Shown here one piece after another: positions 25,765 through 34,733 of a stretch of 64,000 nt of DNA. The translations under genes were made by a program, and so were the position numbers. Each line of letters begins with the position of its first letter. Within the stretch, counting starts at the first letter, position 1. The DNA is taken from contig NZ_CP031125.1 of assembly GCF_007833635.1 (NCBI RefSeq), forward strand, positions 434,001 to 498,000, given 5' to 3'. Source of the DNA: Candidatus Pelagibacter sp. FZCC0015 (lineage in GTDB: Bacteria > Pseudomonadota > Alphaproteobacteria > Pelagibacterales > Pelagibacteraceae). The notes below the pieces were generated by a model. The model saw only the letters and a list, made by a program, of their open reading frames with translations, did not search any database and was not told where the DNA came from.

Positions 25765-27495
25765 TTAATAAAGGTTTTCTAGCTGATTTTTATATTTTTC
25801 TGTAACTTTTTTTCTTTTTACTTTCATCGTTGGTGTCATTAAACCATTTTCAATAGAAAAATTTTCATCTATTAATTGAATTTTTTTTATCTTTTCTAAT
25901 AAAGTTAATTTTTTATTTATTTTTTCAATTGCTTTATTTATTTCTTCTTTTTCATTTAAAAAATCTTTATTAGGAACAATTAAAGCAACTAAGTAATTTT
26001 TTTTATCACCATAAACCATACATTGATCTATCTCTGGTTCATTCGTAATCATATTTTCAATTTTAGCAGGTGAAATGTTATCTCCGCCAGCACTTACTAT
26101 GATATCTTTTTTTCTATCAGTAATTTTTAAATAACCATCATTTGAATCTATCTCTCCAATATCACCTGTATGTAACCATCCATTTATAATTACTTTTTCG
26201 GTTTCTTCTTTTTTGTTCCAATATCCTAGCATTACATTTTCGCCTTTAACTAAAATTTCTCCATCTTCAGCAATTTTAACTTCATTTCCATTAAATGGAG
26301 GTCCTACAGTTTCCACTTTAATTTTATGTATTGGATTGCAACTTACTACTGGTGATGTTTCTGTTAAACCATAACCCTGAAGAGTAGGCAGCCCCACAGA
26401 ATTCAAAAATTCTCCTATTTCTTTGTCTAGAGCCCCACCCCCAGAAACGAAAGCTTTTAAATTTCCACCAAACTGTTTTTTTATTTTTTTTCTAACTAAT
26501 TTATCAACTATAAAATTGATTAATTTTTCAGAAAATGTCATTTTTTGATTTAATAGTTTTTTTCTGCCCAAACGAAGGGTTGCTTCAATTAATTTTGCTT
26601 TAAAACCTGTCTGCTTTTTTAAATTCATGTTTATTTTGTTGTAAAGGTTTTGGTAGAACCTTGGAACTGCTGTCATAATTGTAGGTTTTGCTTCAGATAT
26701 ATTTTCTAAAAGTTTTTCTATTTTTTCTGCATAGAATACTTTTGCTCCTACTGCTATCTGTGCAAATTGAACACAATGCTCATAAGAGTGTGAAAGAGGA
26801 AGCCAAGTTAAAAATACTGGTCTTGCGTTAAATAATGGTTTCATAATTTCGCATGCTCCTACGAGATTATTTAAAATTCCACCATGACTTAAAATTACTC
26901 CTTTAGGATTACCCCCAGTTCCGGAAGTATAAATAATACATGCGGGAGAATTTCTTTTTAATTTATTATTTTCAATTTTATCTTCTACTAATAAATTATT
27001 CTTCATAATTGAATCAAAGTCTAAATATTTTTCTTTGTTAATTATATTTAAACTATTTGTTACCTTGGTTTTTTCATCCAAAGTAATAACTTTTTTGATA
27101 AAGTCTTTGTCATTAATTGAATTATTTAATTTTTTTAACATTTCATTATTTGAAACAACAACTAAACTAGGCTCACAATCCTCTATCAAGTACTTATAAT
27201 CATCTTCTGTGTAGGTTGTGTATGCTGGAACCGTAATTCCACCAGCTACCATAATTGCTAAATCAGAAACAAACCATTCTGGTCTATTCTCTGAAACCAA
27301 AAGACATCTATCACCTTCTTTTATATTTTCTTTAATAACTTTTGATAATTTTAAAATATTCTTTTCGGTTTGTTCCCATGTGTATGTTTTTTTATTGCTT
27401 GGGTTTAGCCATTCTAAAAAAATATCTTTTTTATTTTGTTTGTTTGCTTGATTAACAAATAATTCGATCAAATTATTTAAATTATTTAAATTCAT
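25765..27495 (-). CDS. Long-chain fatty acyl-CoA synthetase (AMP-binding)
   Basis: This adenylate-forming enzyme activates fatty acids with ATP and CoA. The P-loop is IIYTSGTGGNPKGVILSHGG near 187. GYGLTETSPVVSCNP and GWLHTGDIGEIDSNDGYLKITDRKKDIIVSAGGDNISP are the A4/A5 and FACS signature regions, and the C-terminal catalytic Lys lies in GLMTPTMKVKRKKV. The 576 residues match the bacterial FAA1/FadD15-like subgroup. It stands alone between an intergenic gap and tRNA-Leu. It could feed beta-oxidation or recycle membrane fatty acids; no other beta-oxidation gene is in this window. Confidence 0.93.
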   Translation of the reverse strand: MNLNNLNNLIELFVNQANKQNKKDIFLEWLNPSNKKTYTWEQTEKNILKLSKVIKENIKEGDRCLLVSENRPEWFVSDLAIMVAGGITVPAYTTYTEDDYKYLIEDCEPSLVVVSNNEMLKKLNNSINDKDFIKKVITLDEKTKVTNSLNIINKEKYLDFDSIMKNNLLVEDKIENNKLKRNSPACIIYTSGTGGNPKGVILSHGGILNNLVGACEIMKPLFNARPVFLTWLPLSHSYEHCVQFAQIAVGAKVFYAEKIEKLLENISEAKPTIMTAVPRFYQNLYNKINMNLKKQTGFKAKLIEATLRLGRKKLLNQKMTFSEKLINFIVDKLVRKKIKKQFGGNLKAFVSGGGALDKEIGEFLNSVGLPTLQGYGLTETSPVVSCNPIHKIKVETVGPPFNGNEVKIAEDGEILVKGENVMLGYWNKKEETEKVIINGWLHTGDIGEIDSNDGYLKITDRKKDIIVSAGGDNISPAKIENMITNEPEIDQCMVYGDKKNYLVALIVPNKDFLNEKEEINKAIEKINKKLTLLEKIKKIQLIDENFSIENGLMTPTMKVKRKKVTEKYKNQLENLY

Positions 27496-27502
27496 AGTTA
27501 CT

Positions 27503-27587
27503 TGGTGGGCGAAGAGAGAATCGAACTCTCACTTCTTGCGAAACACGATTTTGAGTCGTGCGCGTCTACCAGTTCCGCCATTCGCCC
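27503..27587 (-). tRNA. tRNA-Leu (anticodon CAA)
   Basis: On the minus strand the acceptor GGGCGAA pairs with TTCGCCC, discriminator A, and CCA is encoded. The anticodon stem CACGA/TCGTG carries loop CTCAAAA (anticodon CAA, reading UUG). A long variable arm (class II) precedes a T arm with GTTCGATTC, which fits leucine. It is 7 bases from the acyl-CoA synthetase start, so the tRNA and that mRNA may share a transcript. Confidence 0.97.
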
Positions 27588-27649
27588 TGGGTATTCAATT
27601 AAATTATATTTAAATAGTATAAGAACTAAATTTATATTAAAACCAAAAA

Positions 27650-28255
27650 ATGTTTCAAACACTTTACAAAAAATGTTTAGAATTAGCCGCACATAAAAGT
27701 TCAAATTTTTATTTAGGGCTTGTATCTTTTATAGAAAGTTCTTTTTTTCCTATACCTCCAGATGCAATGATAATCCCAATGGTTATTGCTAAAAAAAAGG
27801 AATATTTGAAAATATTTTTAATAGCATCAATATTTTCAGTTCTTGGAGGAATCCTCGGATATTTAATCGGATATTTATTTTTTGATTTAGCAATATATGT
27901 AATCGAATTTTATGGCTATCAAGATAAAGTTGAAAATTTAAAATTAAGCATGTCTGAAGGTAGTGGATTCCTAGCATGGCTGAGTATTCTTTTTTTAGCT
28001 GGCTTTACTCCATTGCCCTATAAAGCCTTTACGATTTCAAGTGGTTTAATTGCTTTTAATCTTCCTATTTTTATTATTGTTAGTTTAATTTCAAGAAGCC
28101 TGAGATTTTTTATAGTTGCCTTTTTATCTTATAGATTTGGTGAATTATTTACAGAGTACATGGAAAAACATGGATCAAAATGGTTCACCATAATTGGAAT
28201 TATTATAGTTATAATATTTATTATTATTTATTTATTTTTTAAATTTAATGGTTGA
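27650..28255 (+). CDS. DedA-family membrane protein
   Basis: This 201-residue DedA/SNARE-associated (VTT) protein belongs to a family of membrane proteins implicated in lipid-carrier flipping and membrane homeostasis. Conserved parts are SFIESSFFPIPPDAMIIPMVIA near 25-50, GGILGYLIGYLFFDLA near 65, and FLAGFTPLPYKAFTISSGLIAFNL near 115-140, with the conserved Thr-Pro. A last membrane helix ends the protein. Its stop overlaps the next start (ATG at 28248), so it is coupled to the DsbB-like gene. Confidence 0.92.
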   Translation: MFQTLYKKCLELAAHKSSNFYLGLVSFIESSFFPIPPDAMIIPMVIAKKKEYLKIFLIASIFSVLGGILGYLIGYLFFDLAIYVIEFYGYQDKVENLKLSMSEGSGFLAWLSILFLAGFTPLPYKAFTISSGLIAFNLPIFIIVSLISRSLRFFIVAFLSYRFGELFTEYMEKHGSKWFTIIGIIIVIIFIIIYLFFKFNG

Positions 28256-28733
28256 GATTAACAAAACAATTACATTAAAATTAATTTTTTTAATTAGTAT
28301 TATTGCTTTATCTTCAGCATTTTTTATTGAATATGTTTTAGGTCATCAACCCTGTAACTTGTGTATATTGGAAAGAATTCCATACCTCTTAGCATTAATA
28401 ATTATTGTATTAAATTATAAATTTATTAATCTTGAAAAATATTTCATTCTTTTTCTTATTTTAATTTTTTTAGCTGCTACTATTTTATCTTTATATCATT
28501 TAGGTATTGAGCAAGGTTTTATTGAAGAATCATTGGTTTGTGATTTAAAAAATGGCTCCAATTTACTATCAAAAGAAGACATATTAAGACAGTTGCAAGA
28601 AAAGAATGTGAGCTGCAAAGATGTTACATTTAAAATTTTAGGATTATCGCTTACAAGTTACAATATTATAATATCAATATTAATAGTATATTTTACAATA
28701 AGAACTTATTTAAGTTATGACAACAATAAATAA
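28248..28733 (+). CDS. DsbB-like disulfide bond formation protein
   Basis: This inner-membrane quinone-dependent oxidoreductase would reoxidise a periplasmic DsbA. The 161 residues have four membrane segments, the first-loop CNLC pair (Cys36, Cys39) in HQPCNLCILERIPYLL, and a second-loop cysteine pair near 98 and 123. That is the pattern of DsbB. No dsbA is in the window, although a TlpA-like thioredoxin is encoded nearby. The 3' end overlaps COQ7 by 17 bases, an unexpected pairing of a quinone consumer with a quinone-biosynthesis gene. Confidence 0.88.
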   Translation: MVEINKTITLKLIFLISIIALSSAFFIEYVLGHQPCNLCILERIPYLLALIIIVLNYKFINLEKYFILFLILIFLAATILSLYHLGIEQGFIEESLVCDLKNGSNLLSKEDILRQLQEKNVSCKDVTFKILGLSLTSYNIIISILIVYFTIRTYLSYDNNK

Positions 28734-29250
28734 AAAGAAAATAGAAGAATTTATTAGAGTTGATCATGCTGGGGAGCGTGGTGCTGTTAAAATTTATGAA
28801 GGACAGTTGCTTGCTCTAAACACATTAGTTAAAAATGAAGCTTTAAAAAAAACAATTGAAGAAATGAAAGTTCATGAAAAAGAACATTCTGATTTTTTTG
28901 AAGAAGAAATTAAAAAAAGAAATATAAAACCTACAAAACTTTTACCCTTATGGGATTTATTAGGTGTTGGATTAGGTTTTGGTTCAACTTTGCTTGGCAA
29001 GAAAGCTGCTATGCTTTGCACTGCCTCTGTTGAAGAAGTGATAGATGAGCATTATTTAAACCAAATAAAACAACTTGATAATAGTGAATCAAAACTAAAA
29101 AAAAAAATAATTAAATTTAGAGAAGATGAATTAAGTCATAAAGATATTGCCTACGAAAAGGGTGCTACAAAAGAAGGTCCATACTCTATATTAGATAAAA
29201 TTATTAAAACTGGATCAAAAATTGCAATAAATATTTCTGAGAAAATTTAA
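28717..29250 (+). CDS. coq7: Demethoxyubiquinone hydroxylase (COQ7)
   Basis: This di-iron hydroxylase carries out a late ring hydroxylation in ubiquinone synthesis. The ferritin-like iron ligands are all present: E in VDHAGERGAVKIYEGQ, EKEHSDFFEEE, SVEEVIDEHYLNQ, and EDELSHKDIAYEKGA. The 177 residues match the short bacterial COQ7. ubiE and ubiB lie 10 kb away in the same window. The stop interlocks with the HNH gene through TTAA. Confidence 0.95.
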   Translation: MTTINKKKIEEFIRVDHAGERGAVKIYEGQLLALNTLVKNEALKKTIEEMKVHEKEHSDFFEEEIKKRNIKPTKLLPLWDLLGVGLGFGSTLLGKKAAMLCTASVEEVIDEHYLNQIKQLDNSESKLKKKIIKFREDELSHKDIAYEKGATKEGPYSILDKIIKTGSKIAINISEKI

Positions 29251-29816
29251 GATTCTAGTTCTACATCCCAATATAAGTAATCCATCCAGCTTTTATGTAA
29301 AAAATTTGGTGGAAAATTTTTACCATTTTTGTGTAGATCCTCTGTTGATGGACGATAAGGATACTGATGCAACTTCATCCCTGAATGTTTTAATAGTTTT
29401 CCACCCTTTTTCACATTGCATGCAGAACAAGCTGTTACAACATTATCCCAATTAGTTTCGCCTCCTTTTGATCTAGGTAGTAGATGATCAAAAGTTAACT
29501 CTTCATTGCTTCCACAATATTGACAGGAAAATTTATCTCTTAAAAACACATTAAATCTAGTAAAACTTGGCTTGCTTTGAGGAACAATATAATCCTTTAA
29601 AGCGATGACACTTGGTAATTTCATATTAAATGATGGACTTCTTATTGTTCTATCGTAATTACTAACAATAATAACTCGATCAAGAAAAACTGATTTAACA
29701 GTATCCTGCCATGACCATAAAGACAAAGGGTAGTAACTCAAAGGTCTATAGTCTGCATTGAGCACTAGCGCAGGACACTTTTCTAATGAAACATCTTCTT
29801 CAATAAAATTGTTCAT
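29247..29816 (-). CDS. HNH endonuclease family protein
   Basis: The 189-residue protein has a well-conserved HNH/McrA-like zinc module in its second half: CQYCGSNEELTFDHLLPRSKGGETNWDNVVTACSACNVKKGGK (given here by its C-x2-C, DHLLP and C-x2-C elements, ~98-140). The N-terminal part, with LVLNADYRPLSYYPLSLWSWQDTVKSV, matches the conserved chromosomal family widespread in alphaproteobacteria and cyanobacteria, whose function is unknown. Nothing around it suggests restriction-modification or mobility, so it is probably a housekeeping or repair nuclease. Confidence 0.88.
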   Translation of the reverse strand: MNNFIEEDVSLEKCPALVLNADYRPLSYYPLSLWSWQDTVKSVFLDRVIIVSNYDRTIRSPSFNMKLPSVIALKDYIVPQSKPSFTRFNVFLRDKFSCQYCGSNEELTFDHLLPRSKGGETNWDNVVTACSACNVKKGGKLLKHSGMKLHQYPYRPSTEDLHKNGKNFPPNFLHKSWMDYLYWDVELES

Positions 29817-29863
29817 TGACTAATTTTAACTTAGTTAAACAATTTTATCAATAATAAGAGAAG

Positions 29864-30514
29864 TTAAATTTTTTTTAAAATAAAATTTAAAGCTGTACTT
29901 GATGCTTCAATAGGAATATGATGATCACAATTTTTTATTAATAATGTATCAACTTTAACGTTGTTTCTAATTAAAAAATCTTTTGCTTCTAATAAATGTG
30001 TTGATGGGACAATTTGATCAGCTTCTCCATGTATAAGTAATGTTTCAGTATTATTTTTGATTCTGTTTTTTAAATCTTTTTGATTTATTATCTTTCCAGA
30101 AAAACCAACTATACATAAAAACTTTTCTTGAAATGTAAGACCAACATTTAAAGACATCATACATCCCTGACTAAATCCGGATAAACAGATTCGATTATTT
30201 GATAACTTGAACTCTTGTTTTATTTCATTAATAAATTTTTTTAAAACGTCTTCAGCCTTAATTGATTGCTCTAATATATAATCTGTATCCTCTTTTGTTA
30301 AATCAAACCACTGATAACCAGAGGGATTTATAGCGCATGGCTCATGACCATTCGGACAAACAAAGACTGTATTGGGCAAATGTCTTTTCCAGTTTAAAGA
30401 TAGCATGCTTATATCTTTTCCATCACCTCCATAACCATGAAGCAAAATAATAGCATTTTTAATTTCAACACCGTCTTCCGGTTTAATAATTATTGAATCT
30501 AGGCAAAATGTCAT
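29864..30514 (-). CDS. Carboxylesterase/phospholipase family hydrolase
   Basis: This alpha/beta-hydrolase belongs to the lysophospholipase-carboxylesterase (YpfH/acyl-thioesterase) group, 216 residues. It has the LLHGYGGDGKDI oxyanion loop, nucleophile serine in CLSGFSQGCM (~115), aspartate in IHGEADQIVPS (~168) and histidine in CDHHIP (~198), so the triad is intact. No signal peptide is evident, so it probably acts in the cytoplasm on small carboxyl or thioesters. It is a single gene 48 bases after the HNH gene start. Confidence 0.88.
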   Translation of the reverse strand: MTFCLDSIIIKPEDGVEIKNAIILLHGYGGDGKDISMLSLNWKRHLPNTVFVCPNGHEPCAINPSGYQWFDLTKEDTDYILEQSIKAEDVLKKFINEIKQEFKLSNNRICLSGFSQGCMMSLNVGLTFQEKFLCIVGFSGKIINQKDLKNRIKNNTETLLIHGEADQIVPSTHLLEAKDFLIRNNVKVDTLLIKNCDHHIPIEASSTALNFILKKI

Positions 30515-30563
30515 AGTTGATAAATTATGTTTTTTATTTCAAAAAACAATCTAAAATAAAAAA

Positions 30564-30767
30564 ATGATATCAGGAATATTTGTAAAAGTTTTATCAATAG
30601 CTCTTTTGATTGCTGTGGGAATAGTTTTAATTTTAGGCATAGGTACTCTTTTTAAAGGTGGAGAAACTAGTAAAAAATATTCAAACAAATTGATGCAATT
30701 AAGAGTTCTTCTACAATTTATTGCTATTCTTGTTTTGGTTGGCTTTGCTTACTTTTTTAAAAATTAG
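30564..30767 (+). CDS. HIG1-domain (twin transmembrane) small protein
   Basis: The 67-residue protein has two membrane helices joined by a short basic loop (FKGGETSKKYSNKLMQLRVLLQF), the pattern of bacterial HIG1-domain proteins. In mitochondria and some alphaproteobacteria HIG1 proteins attach to cytochrome oxidase or other respiratory complexes, and the same role here is inference. It is a single gene, divergent from the esterase. Its TAG stop interlocks with the TlpA-like gene. Confidence 0.82.
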   Translation: MISGIFVKVLSIALLIAVGIVLILGIGTLFKGGETSKKYSNKLMQLRVLLQFIAILVLVGFAYFFKN

Positions 30768-31273
30768 TTATATTTTTTTATCCAATTAACGAAATTTGTA
30801 TCTTCAAAATCAATTGAACCTATTATTCTAGCAAATTCTTGACCCTCTTTATTAATTAGAATTGTTGTAGGGACACCTCTTAAAGTAAACATTTTTGCTA
30901 ATGTAGTAGGTGGATCAAAATAAGGTTCAAAATTTTTAATGTTTAGATCTATAAAAAATTTATTAACCTTTTCTAAGGTTTCTTTCCCAATATTAATTGG
31001 AAAAATTTTTATTTTATCCAATTCTGGGTTAGCTTGGAGTTTATCTAAAGATGGCATTTCATCTTTACAAGGTTCACACCAGGTTGCCCAAAAATTCAAT
31101 ATCAATAAGTTGCCAGTATATTCATTGATATTAATTTTTTGATCATTTTTGTCTAAAAAAATAACATTATCATATGTTTTTGGTATTTTGTGGATTACAA
31201 TATTTTTAATACCCGGTAGTTCTTCAGCTACAACATTTGTTATCAAAAAAATAAATATTATTAAAAATCTCAT
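30764..31273 (-). CDS. TlpA/ResA-like thioredoxin-family protein
   Basis: This is a secreted or membrane-anchored thiol reductase. The N-terminal hydrophobic segment MRFLIIFIFLITNVVAEE is a signal peptide. The thioredoxin fold follows with the active site WATWCEPCKDEMPSL (Cys66 and Cys69), a cis-proline region GVPTTILIN, and the insertion typical of TlpA/AhpC-type proteins. The 169 residues fit. Likely roles are keeping cytochrome c or copper-chaperone thiols reduced. It is divergent from argH. Confidence 0.9.
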   Translation of the reverse strand: MRFLIIFIFLITNVVAEELPGIKNIVIHKIPKTYDNVIFLDKNDQKININEYTGNLLILNFWATWCEPCKDEMPSLDKLQANPELDKIKIFPINIGKETLEKVNKFFIDLNIKNFEPYFDPPTTLAKMFTLRGVPTTILINKEGQEFARIIGSIDFEDTNFVNWIKKYN

Positions 31274-31297
31274 GTTAAATAGGTATAATTAAATATC

Positions 31298-32689
31298 ATG
31301 ACAAAAAATAAAAACAACCAAGCAATCTGGAACTCACGCATAAAAAAAAATGCATCAAGTTTGTTTCAAAAAGTTGGTAATTCAATAGATATTGATAAAA
31401 GACTCTACAAAGAAGACATCCAGGGATCAATTGCTCATGTTGAAATGCTTTTTAAACAAAAAATAATTTCATTTAAAATAAAAAATAAAATTATTTATGG
31501 ACTAACAAAAATTGATAAGGAAATCACAAAAAATAAATTTGAGTTTAATAAAAAATATGAAGATATTCATATGAATATAGAAAAGAGACTTTTTCAAATT
31601 ATAGGTGAAGAAGCTGGCTATGTTCACACCGCAAGATCAAGAAATGATCAAGTAATTACTGATTTTAAAATTTGGATAAAAAATTCGACTAACGAAATAA
31701 CTAGTAATATTAATAAAGTTATTAAGAGCACAATCAAGTTAGCTGAAAAAAATGTTGAGACTATCATGCCTGGATTTACACATCTTAAAAATGCTCAGGC
31801 TATCTCTTTTGCACATTATTTAATGTCTTATGTAGAAATGTTTAATAGAGACAAAAAGAGATTTTCTAATAATTTAAACAGTTTAAATGAAAATCCCTTA
31901 GGTGTTGCTGCTTTAGCAGGAACATCATTTAATATAGATAGAAATTATACAACCAAAAAACTTGGTTTTAAAATACCTACAAATAATTCTATTGATACAG
32001 TTTCAGATAGAGATTTTGTTTTAGATTTTTTATACGCTTCATCAGTATGTGCTATGCATATTTCTAGAATTGCTGAAGAGTTAATTATTTGGAATTCTGA
32101 TGGTTTTAACTTGATCAATTTATCTGATAAAGTTGTTACTGGATCATCGATAATGCCACAAAAGAAGAATCCTGATCTTTTAGAATATTTGCGTGGAAAA
32201 TCAGGAAGTGCTTATGGAAATTTATTTTCGATGCTTACAATCTTAAAAGGTTTACCATTGTCTTATTTTAAAGATTTACAAGATGATAAAGAGATAGTTT
32301 TCAAATCTAACGACAATCTAAATAATTGTTTAAAAATTTTTGATGAAATACTAAAAAATTGCAATCCAAATAAGAGTAAAATGTTAGAACTCGCTAATTC
32401 TGGATACATTACAGCAACTGATTTAGCTGACTATCTCGTGAAAAATCACTCAATTTCTTTTAGAAAAGCATATCAAAAAACTGCCGCTGTAGTTAATTTT
32501 GCTGAAAAAAGAAAAAAGAAATTAAATGAATTGACTTTAGAGGAATTAAGAAAAATTGAACCTAAACTTAAAGATGATGTATTAAAAGTATTTAATTTAA
32601 AAAATTCAATTAATTCAAAAAAATCTTATGGTGGAACTTCTTTTGATAATATTAAAAAAATGATAATAAAATATAAAAAAGAAAAATGA
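31298..32689 (+). CDS. argH: Argininosuccinate lyase
   Basis: ArgH releases arginine and fumarate in the last step of arginine synthesis. The superfamily signature GSSIMPQKKNPD is near residue 281, HTARSRNDQV near 108, and the catalytic TSFNIDRNYTT region near 210. The 463 residues are normal. The stop overlaps the start of a small lipoprotein gene (ATGA), which overlaps lysA in turn, so the three genes form one coupled unit. Confidence 0.97.
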   Translation: MTKNKNNQAIWNSRIKKNASSLFQKVGNSIDIDKRLYKEDIQGSIAHVEMLFKQKIISFKIKNKIIYGLTKIDKEITKNKFEFNKKYEDIHMNIEKRLFQIIGEEAGYVHTARSRNDQVITDFKIWIKNSTNEITSNINKVIKSTIKLAEKNVETIMPGFTHLKNAQAISFAHYLMSYVEMFNRDKKRFSNNLNSLNENPLGVAALAGTSFNIDRNYTTKKLGFKIPTNNSIDTVSDRDFVLDFLYASSVCAMHISRIAEELIIWNSDGFNLINLSDKVVTGSSIMPQKKNPDLLEYLRGKSGSAYGNLFSMLTILKGLPLSYFKDLQDDKEIVFKSNDNLNNCLKIFDEILKNCNPNKSKMLELANSGYITATDLADYLVKNHSISFRKAYQKTAAVVNFAEKRKKKLNELTLEELRKIEPKLKDDVLKVFNLKNSINSKKSYGGTSFDNIKKMIIKYKKEK

Positions 32690-32805
32690 TTAGAAAAATA
32701 ATATTTGTTTTATTTATATCTTTAATGTTAATTTCTTGTGGAAAGAAAGATTGTCCCAAAAATAATGAAGCTGATAAATGTAGTGAATTATTCAGGCAAT
32801 CTTAA
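32686..32805 (+). CDS. Small lipoprotein, LptM (YifL)-like, between argH and lysA
   Basis: The 39-residue frame from ATG 32686 to TAA encodes MIRKIIFVLFISLMLISCGKK, a textbook lipoprotein signal with lipobox LISC (Cys18). The mature part is only about 22 residues (CGKKDCPKNNEADKCSELF...). Both ends overlap the neighbours by the start/stop (ATGA with argH, TAATG with lysA), which argues strongly for a translated gene. Small lipoproteins of the LptM family sit before lysA/dapF in many proteobacteria and act on LptD maturation; the CG-x-K opening fits. The two extra cysteines are unusual. Confidence 0.75.
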   Translation: MIRKIIFVLFISLMLISCGKKDCPKNNEADKCSELFRQS

Positions 32806-34019
32806 TGAATTATATTAAAAAAAAACTTAATATCGAGAGAATAAGTATTCCTAATATTGCAAAAAAATATGGGACACCTTGTTATTGCTACTCATATTCA
32901 AAATTAAAAGAAAATATTAATAATTTTAAAAAAAACTTTAGATCTTTTTCACCACTTATCTGCTTTGCAGTCAAATCTAACACAAATGTTAATATAATAA
33001 GAGAAATTAAAAAATTTGGATTAGGTGCTGATGTTGTTTCAGTAGGAGAACTAATGATGGCACTAAAAGCAGGAATTAATCCAAGCAAAATAGTATTTTC
33101 TGGTGTTGGTAAAACAACAAGTGAAATCAGCTTTGCTATTGATAAAAAAATTTTGCTTATTAATGCTGAGTCTTTAAGTGAAATAAAAGAAATAAATCGA
33201 ATAGCAAAATCAAAAAATAAAAAAATAAAAATTGGTGTAAGACTAAACCCTAATACAGATGCAAAAACATTAAGCCAAATATCAACTGGGAAAAAAGAAA
33301 ACAAATTTGGTGTAAATAAAAATACATTTTATGAAATTATAAATTATTGCAAAAATTCCAAAAATATTGATTTAAGATGTCTAAGCGTTCATATAGGCAG
33401 TCAAATTTTAGACCATAGACCTTATGAAAAAATGCTTAAAGCGGTCAGTCAAATTCTCAATAAAACAAATCATAAATTTGAATTTATAGATTTAGGTGGA
33501 GGTATGGGTATTACTTACACTGATAAAAATAAAAAACTTAATTATAAAAAATACAACACAGCTATTCTTAAATTTTTAAGAAAACATAAAGTTAAAATTA
33601 TATTTGAGCCAGGTAGATCAATTATTGGCGATACCGGGACATTAGTGTCAAAAATAATCTATATAAAAGATAGCGGAAGTAAAAAATTTATAATTTTAGA
33701 TGCAGCAATGAACGATTTAATGAGACCTGCTTTGTATGGTGCGTTTCATAAAACCTTACCTGTTAAAAAATCTAACAAAACGTCTAAAAAACCATATGAA
33801 TTTGTAGGTCCTATTTGTGAAAGTACAGATAAATTTGTTACATTAAAAAAATTTCAAGCTTTGAATGAAAAAGATTTGATAGCAATATGCGATGTGGGAG
33901 CTTATGGAATGTCACTTAGCTCAAATTATAATTTAAGACCTAAACCAATAGAATTATTAATAAAGGGATCAAAAATCAAAGTAATAAGAAAAAGACAAAA
34001 GCATAAAGATATAATTTAG
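32805..34019 (+). CDS. lysA: Diaminopimelate decarboxylase
   Basis: This fold-type III PLP enzyme makes lysine from meso-diaminopimelate. PLP-binding Lys57 lies in CFAVKSNTN, the glycine loop in LDLGGGMGITY, the phosphate-binding EPGRSI near 267, and the dimer-contributed catalytic Cys in GPICESTD near 340. A C-terminal YGMSLSSNYN follows. The 404 residues are normal. Translation is coupled to the upstream lipoprotein by TAATG. Confidence 0.97.
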   Translation: MNYIKKKLNIERISIPNIAKKYGTPCYCYSYSKLKENINNFKKNFRSFSPLICFAVKSNTNVNIIREIKKFGLGADVVSVGELMMALKAGINPSKIVFSGVGKTTSEISFAIDKKILLINAESLSEIKEINRIAKSKNKKIKIGVRLNPNTDAKTLSQISTGKKENKFGVNKNTFYEIINYCKNSKNIDLRCLSVHIGSQILDHRPYEKMLKAVSQILNKTNHKFEFIDLGGGMGITYTDKNKKLNYKKYNTAILKFLRKHKVKIIFEPGRSIIGDTGTLVSKIIYIKDSGSKKFIILDAAMNDLMRPALYGAFHKTLPVKKSNKTSKKPYEFVGPICESTDKFVTLKKFQALNEKDLIAICDVGAYGMSLSSNYNLRPKPIELLIKGSKIKVIRKRQKHKDII

Positions 34020-34031
34020 CTTTTGACAAAA

Positions 34032-34733
34032 ATGATAAGAAACTTTTTATTCTCAATTTTATTTTTCACGGGAATCATATTTATTTCGATAATTTTTTTA
34101 CCATCATTTTTTTTGCCTAAACAGGTTGTTTTGATGGGGGGTAAATTAATGGGCCATTGGGCCAGTTTTTGTTTGAGGTTTGTTCTTTCAGTAAAAATTT
34201 CAATCAAAGGAAGAGAAAATATTATTAATAATGAAAAATTTTTTATAGCAGCATCTCATCAATCAATGTTTGAAACTTTTTATTTACAAACAATCTTTAA
34301 CTCACCTGTATTTATTCTAAAAAAAGAATTATTGTTAATTCCAATATTTGGTTGGTACTTAAAAAAAATAGGATCAATTTCAATAAAAAGAAACAAGGTT
34401 ACAAAAGATAACTTGGGTTTTTTTGATGATATTACAAAAATGATGGCTACTTCTAATAGACCTTTAATTATTTTTCCTCAAGGAACCAGAGTTCTTCCGG
34501 ATGAAAGACCACCTTTTAAAAAAGGTGCTTCGAGAATTTATGAACAGCTAAATGTTACTTGTCAGCCAGTTGCAATTAACTCTGGATATGTATGGCCTAA
34601 AAAAGGTGAAAAAAAATCTAATAGAACTATTACAATCTCTATTCTAAAACCAATTCCTTCTGGTTTAACAAAAGATAATTTTATTCAAATTCTTGAAAAC
34701 AATATTTATTCAGAGTTAGATTTAATTAATTAG
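34032..34733 (+). CDS. plsC: 1-acyl-sn-glycerol-3-phosphate acyltransferase (PlsC-like)
   Basis: This membrane acyltransferase makes phosphatidic acid from lysophosphatidic acid. The N-terminal membrane segment is followed by motif I AASHQSMFETFY, the HQS-x2-ET variant common in alphaproteobacteria. Motif II is SIKRN and motif III FPQGTRVLPDERPPFKKGA. I chose ATG 34032 (MIRNFLF); a TTG at 34023 would add three residues. It follows lysA by 12 bases, and its TAG stop interlocks with dnaN. Confidence 0.9.
   Translation: MIRNFLFSILFFTGIIFISIIFLPSFFLPKQVVLMGGKLMGHWASFCLRFVLSVKISIKGRENIINNEKFFIAASHQSMFETFYLQTIFNSPVFILKKELLLIPIFGWYLKKIGSISIKRNKVTKDNLGFFDDITKMMATSNRPLIIFPQGTRVLPDERPPFKKGASRIYEQLNVTCQPVAINSGYVWPKKGEKKSNRTITISILKPIPSGLTKDNFIQILENNIYSELDLIN

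Noticed and set aside
27498..27704. Frames on both strands over tRNA-Leu (e.g. GRMAELVDAHDSKS...)
   Set aside because: They translate the tRNA gene itself, a common artefact; the cloverleaf explains the sequence.
34230..34290. PlsC motif I with Glu instead of Asp (HQSMFE) as a possibly dead enzyme
   Set aside because: HQS-x2-ET is a common form of this motif in alphaproteobacterial PlsC, and motifs II and III are intact.
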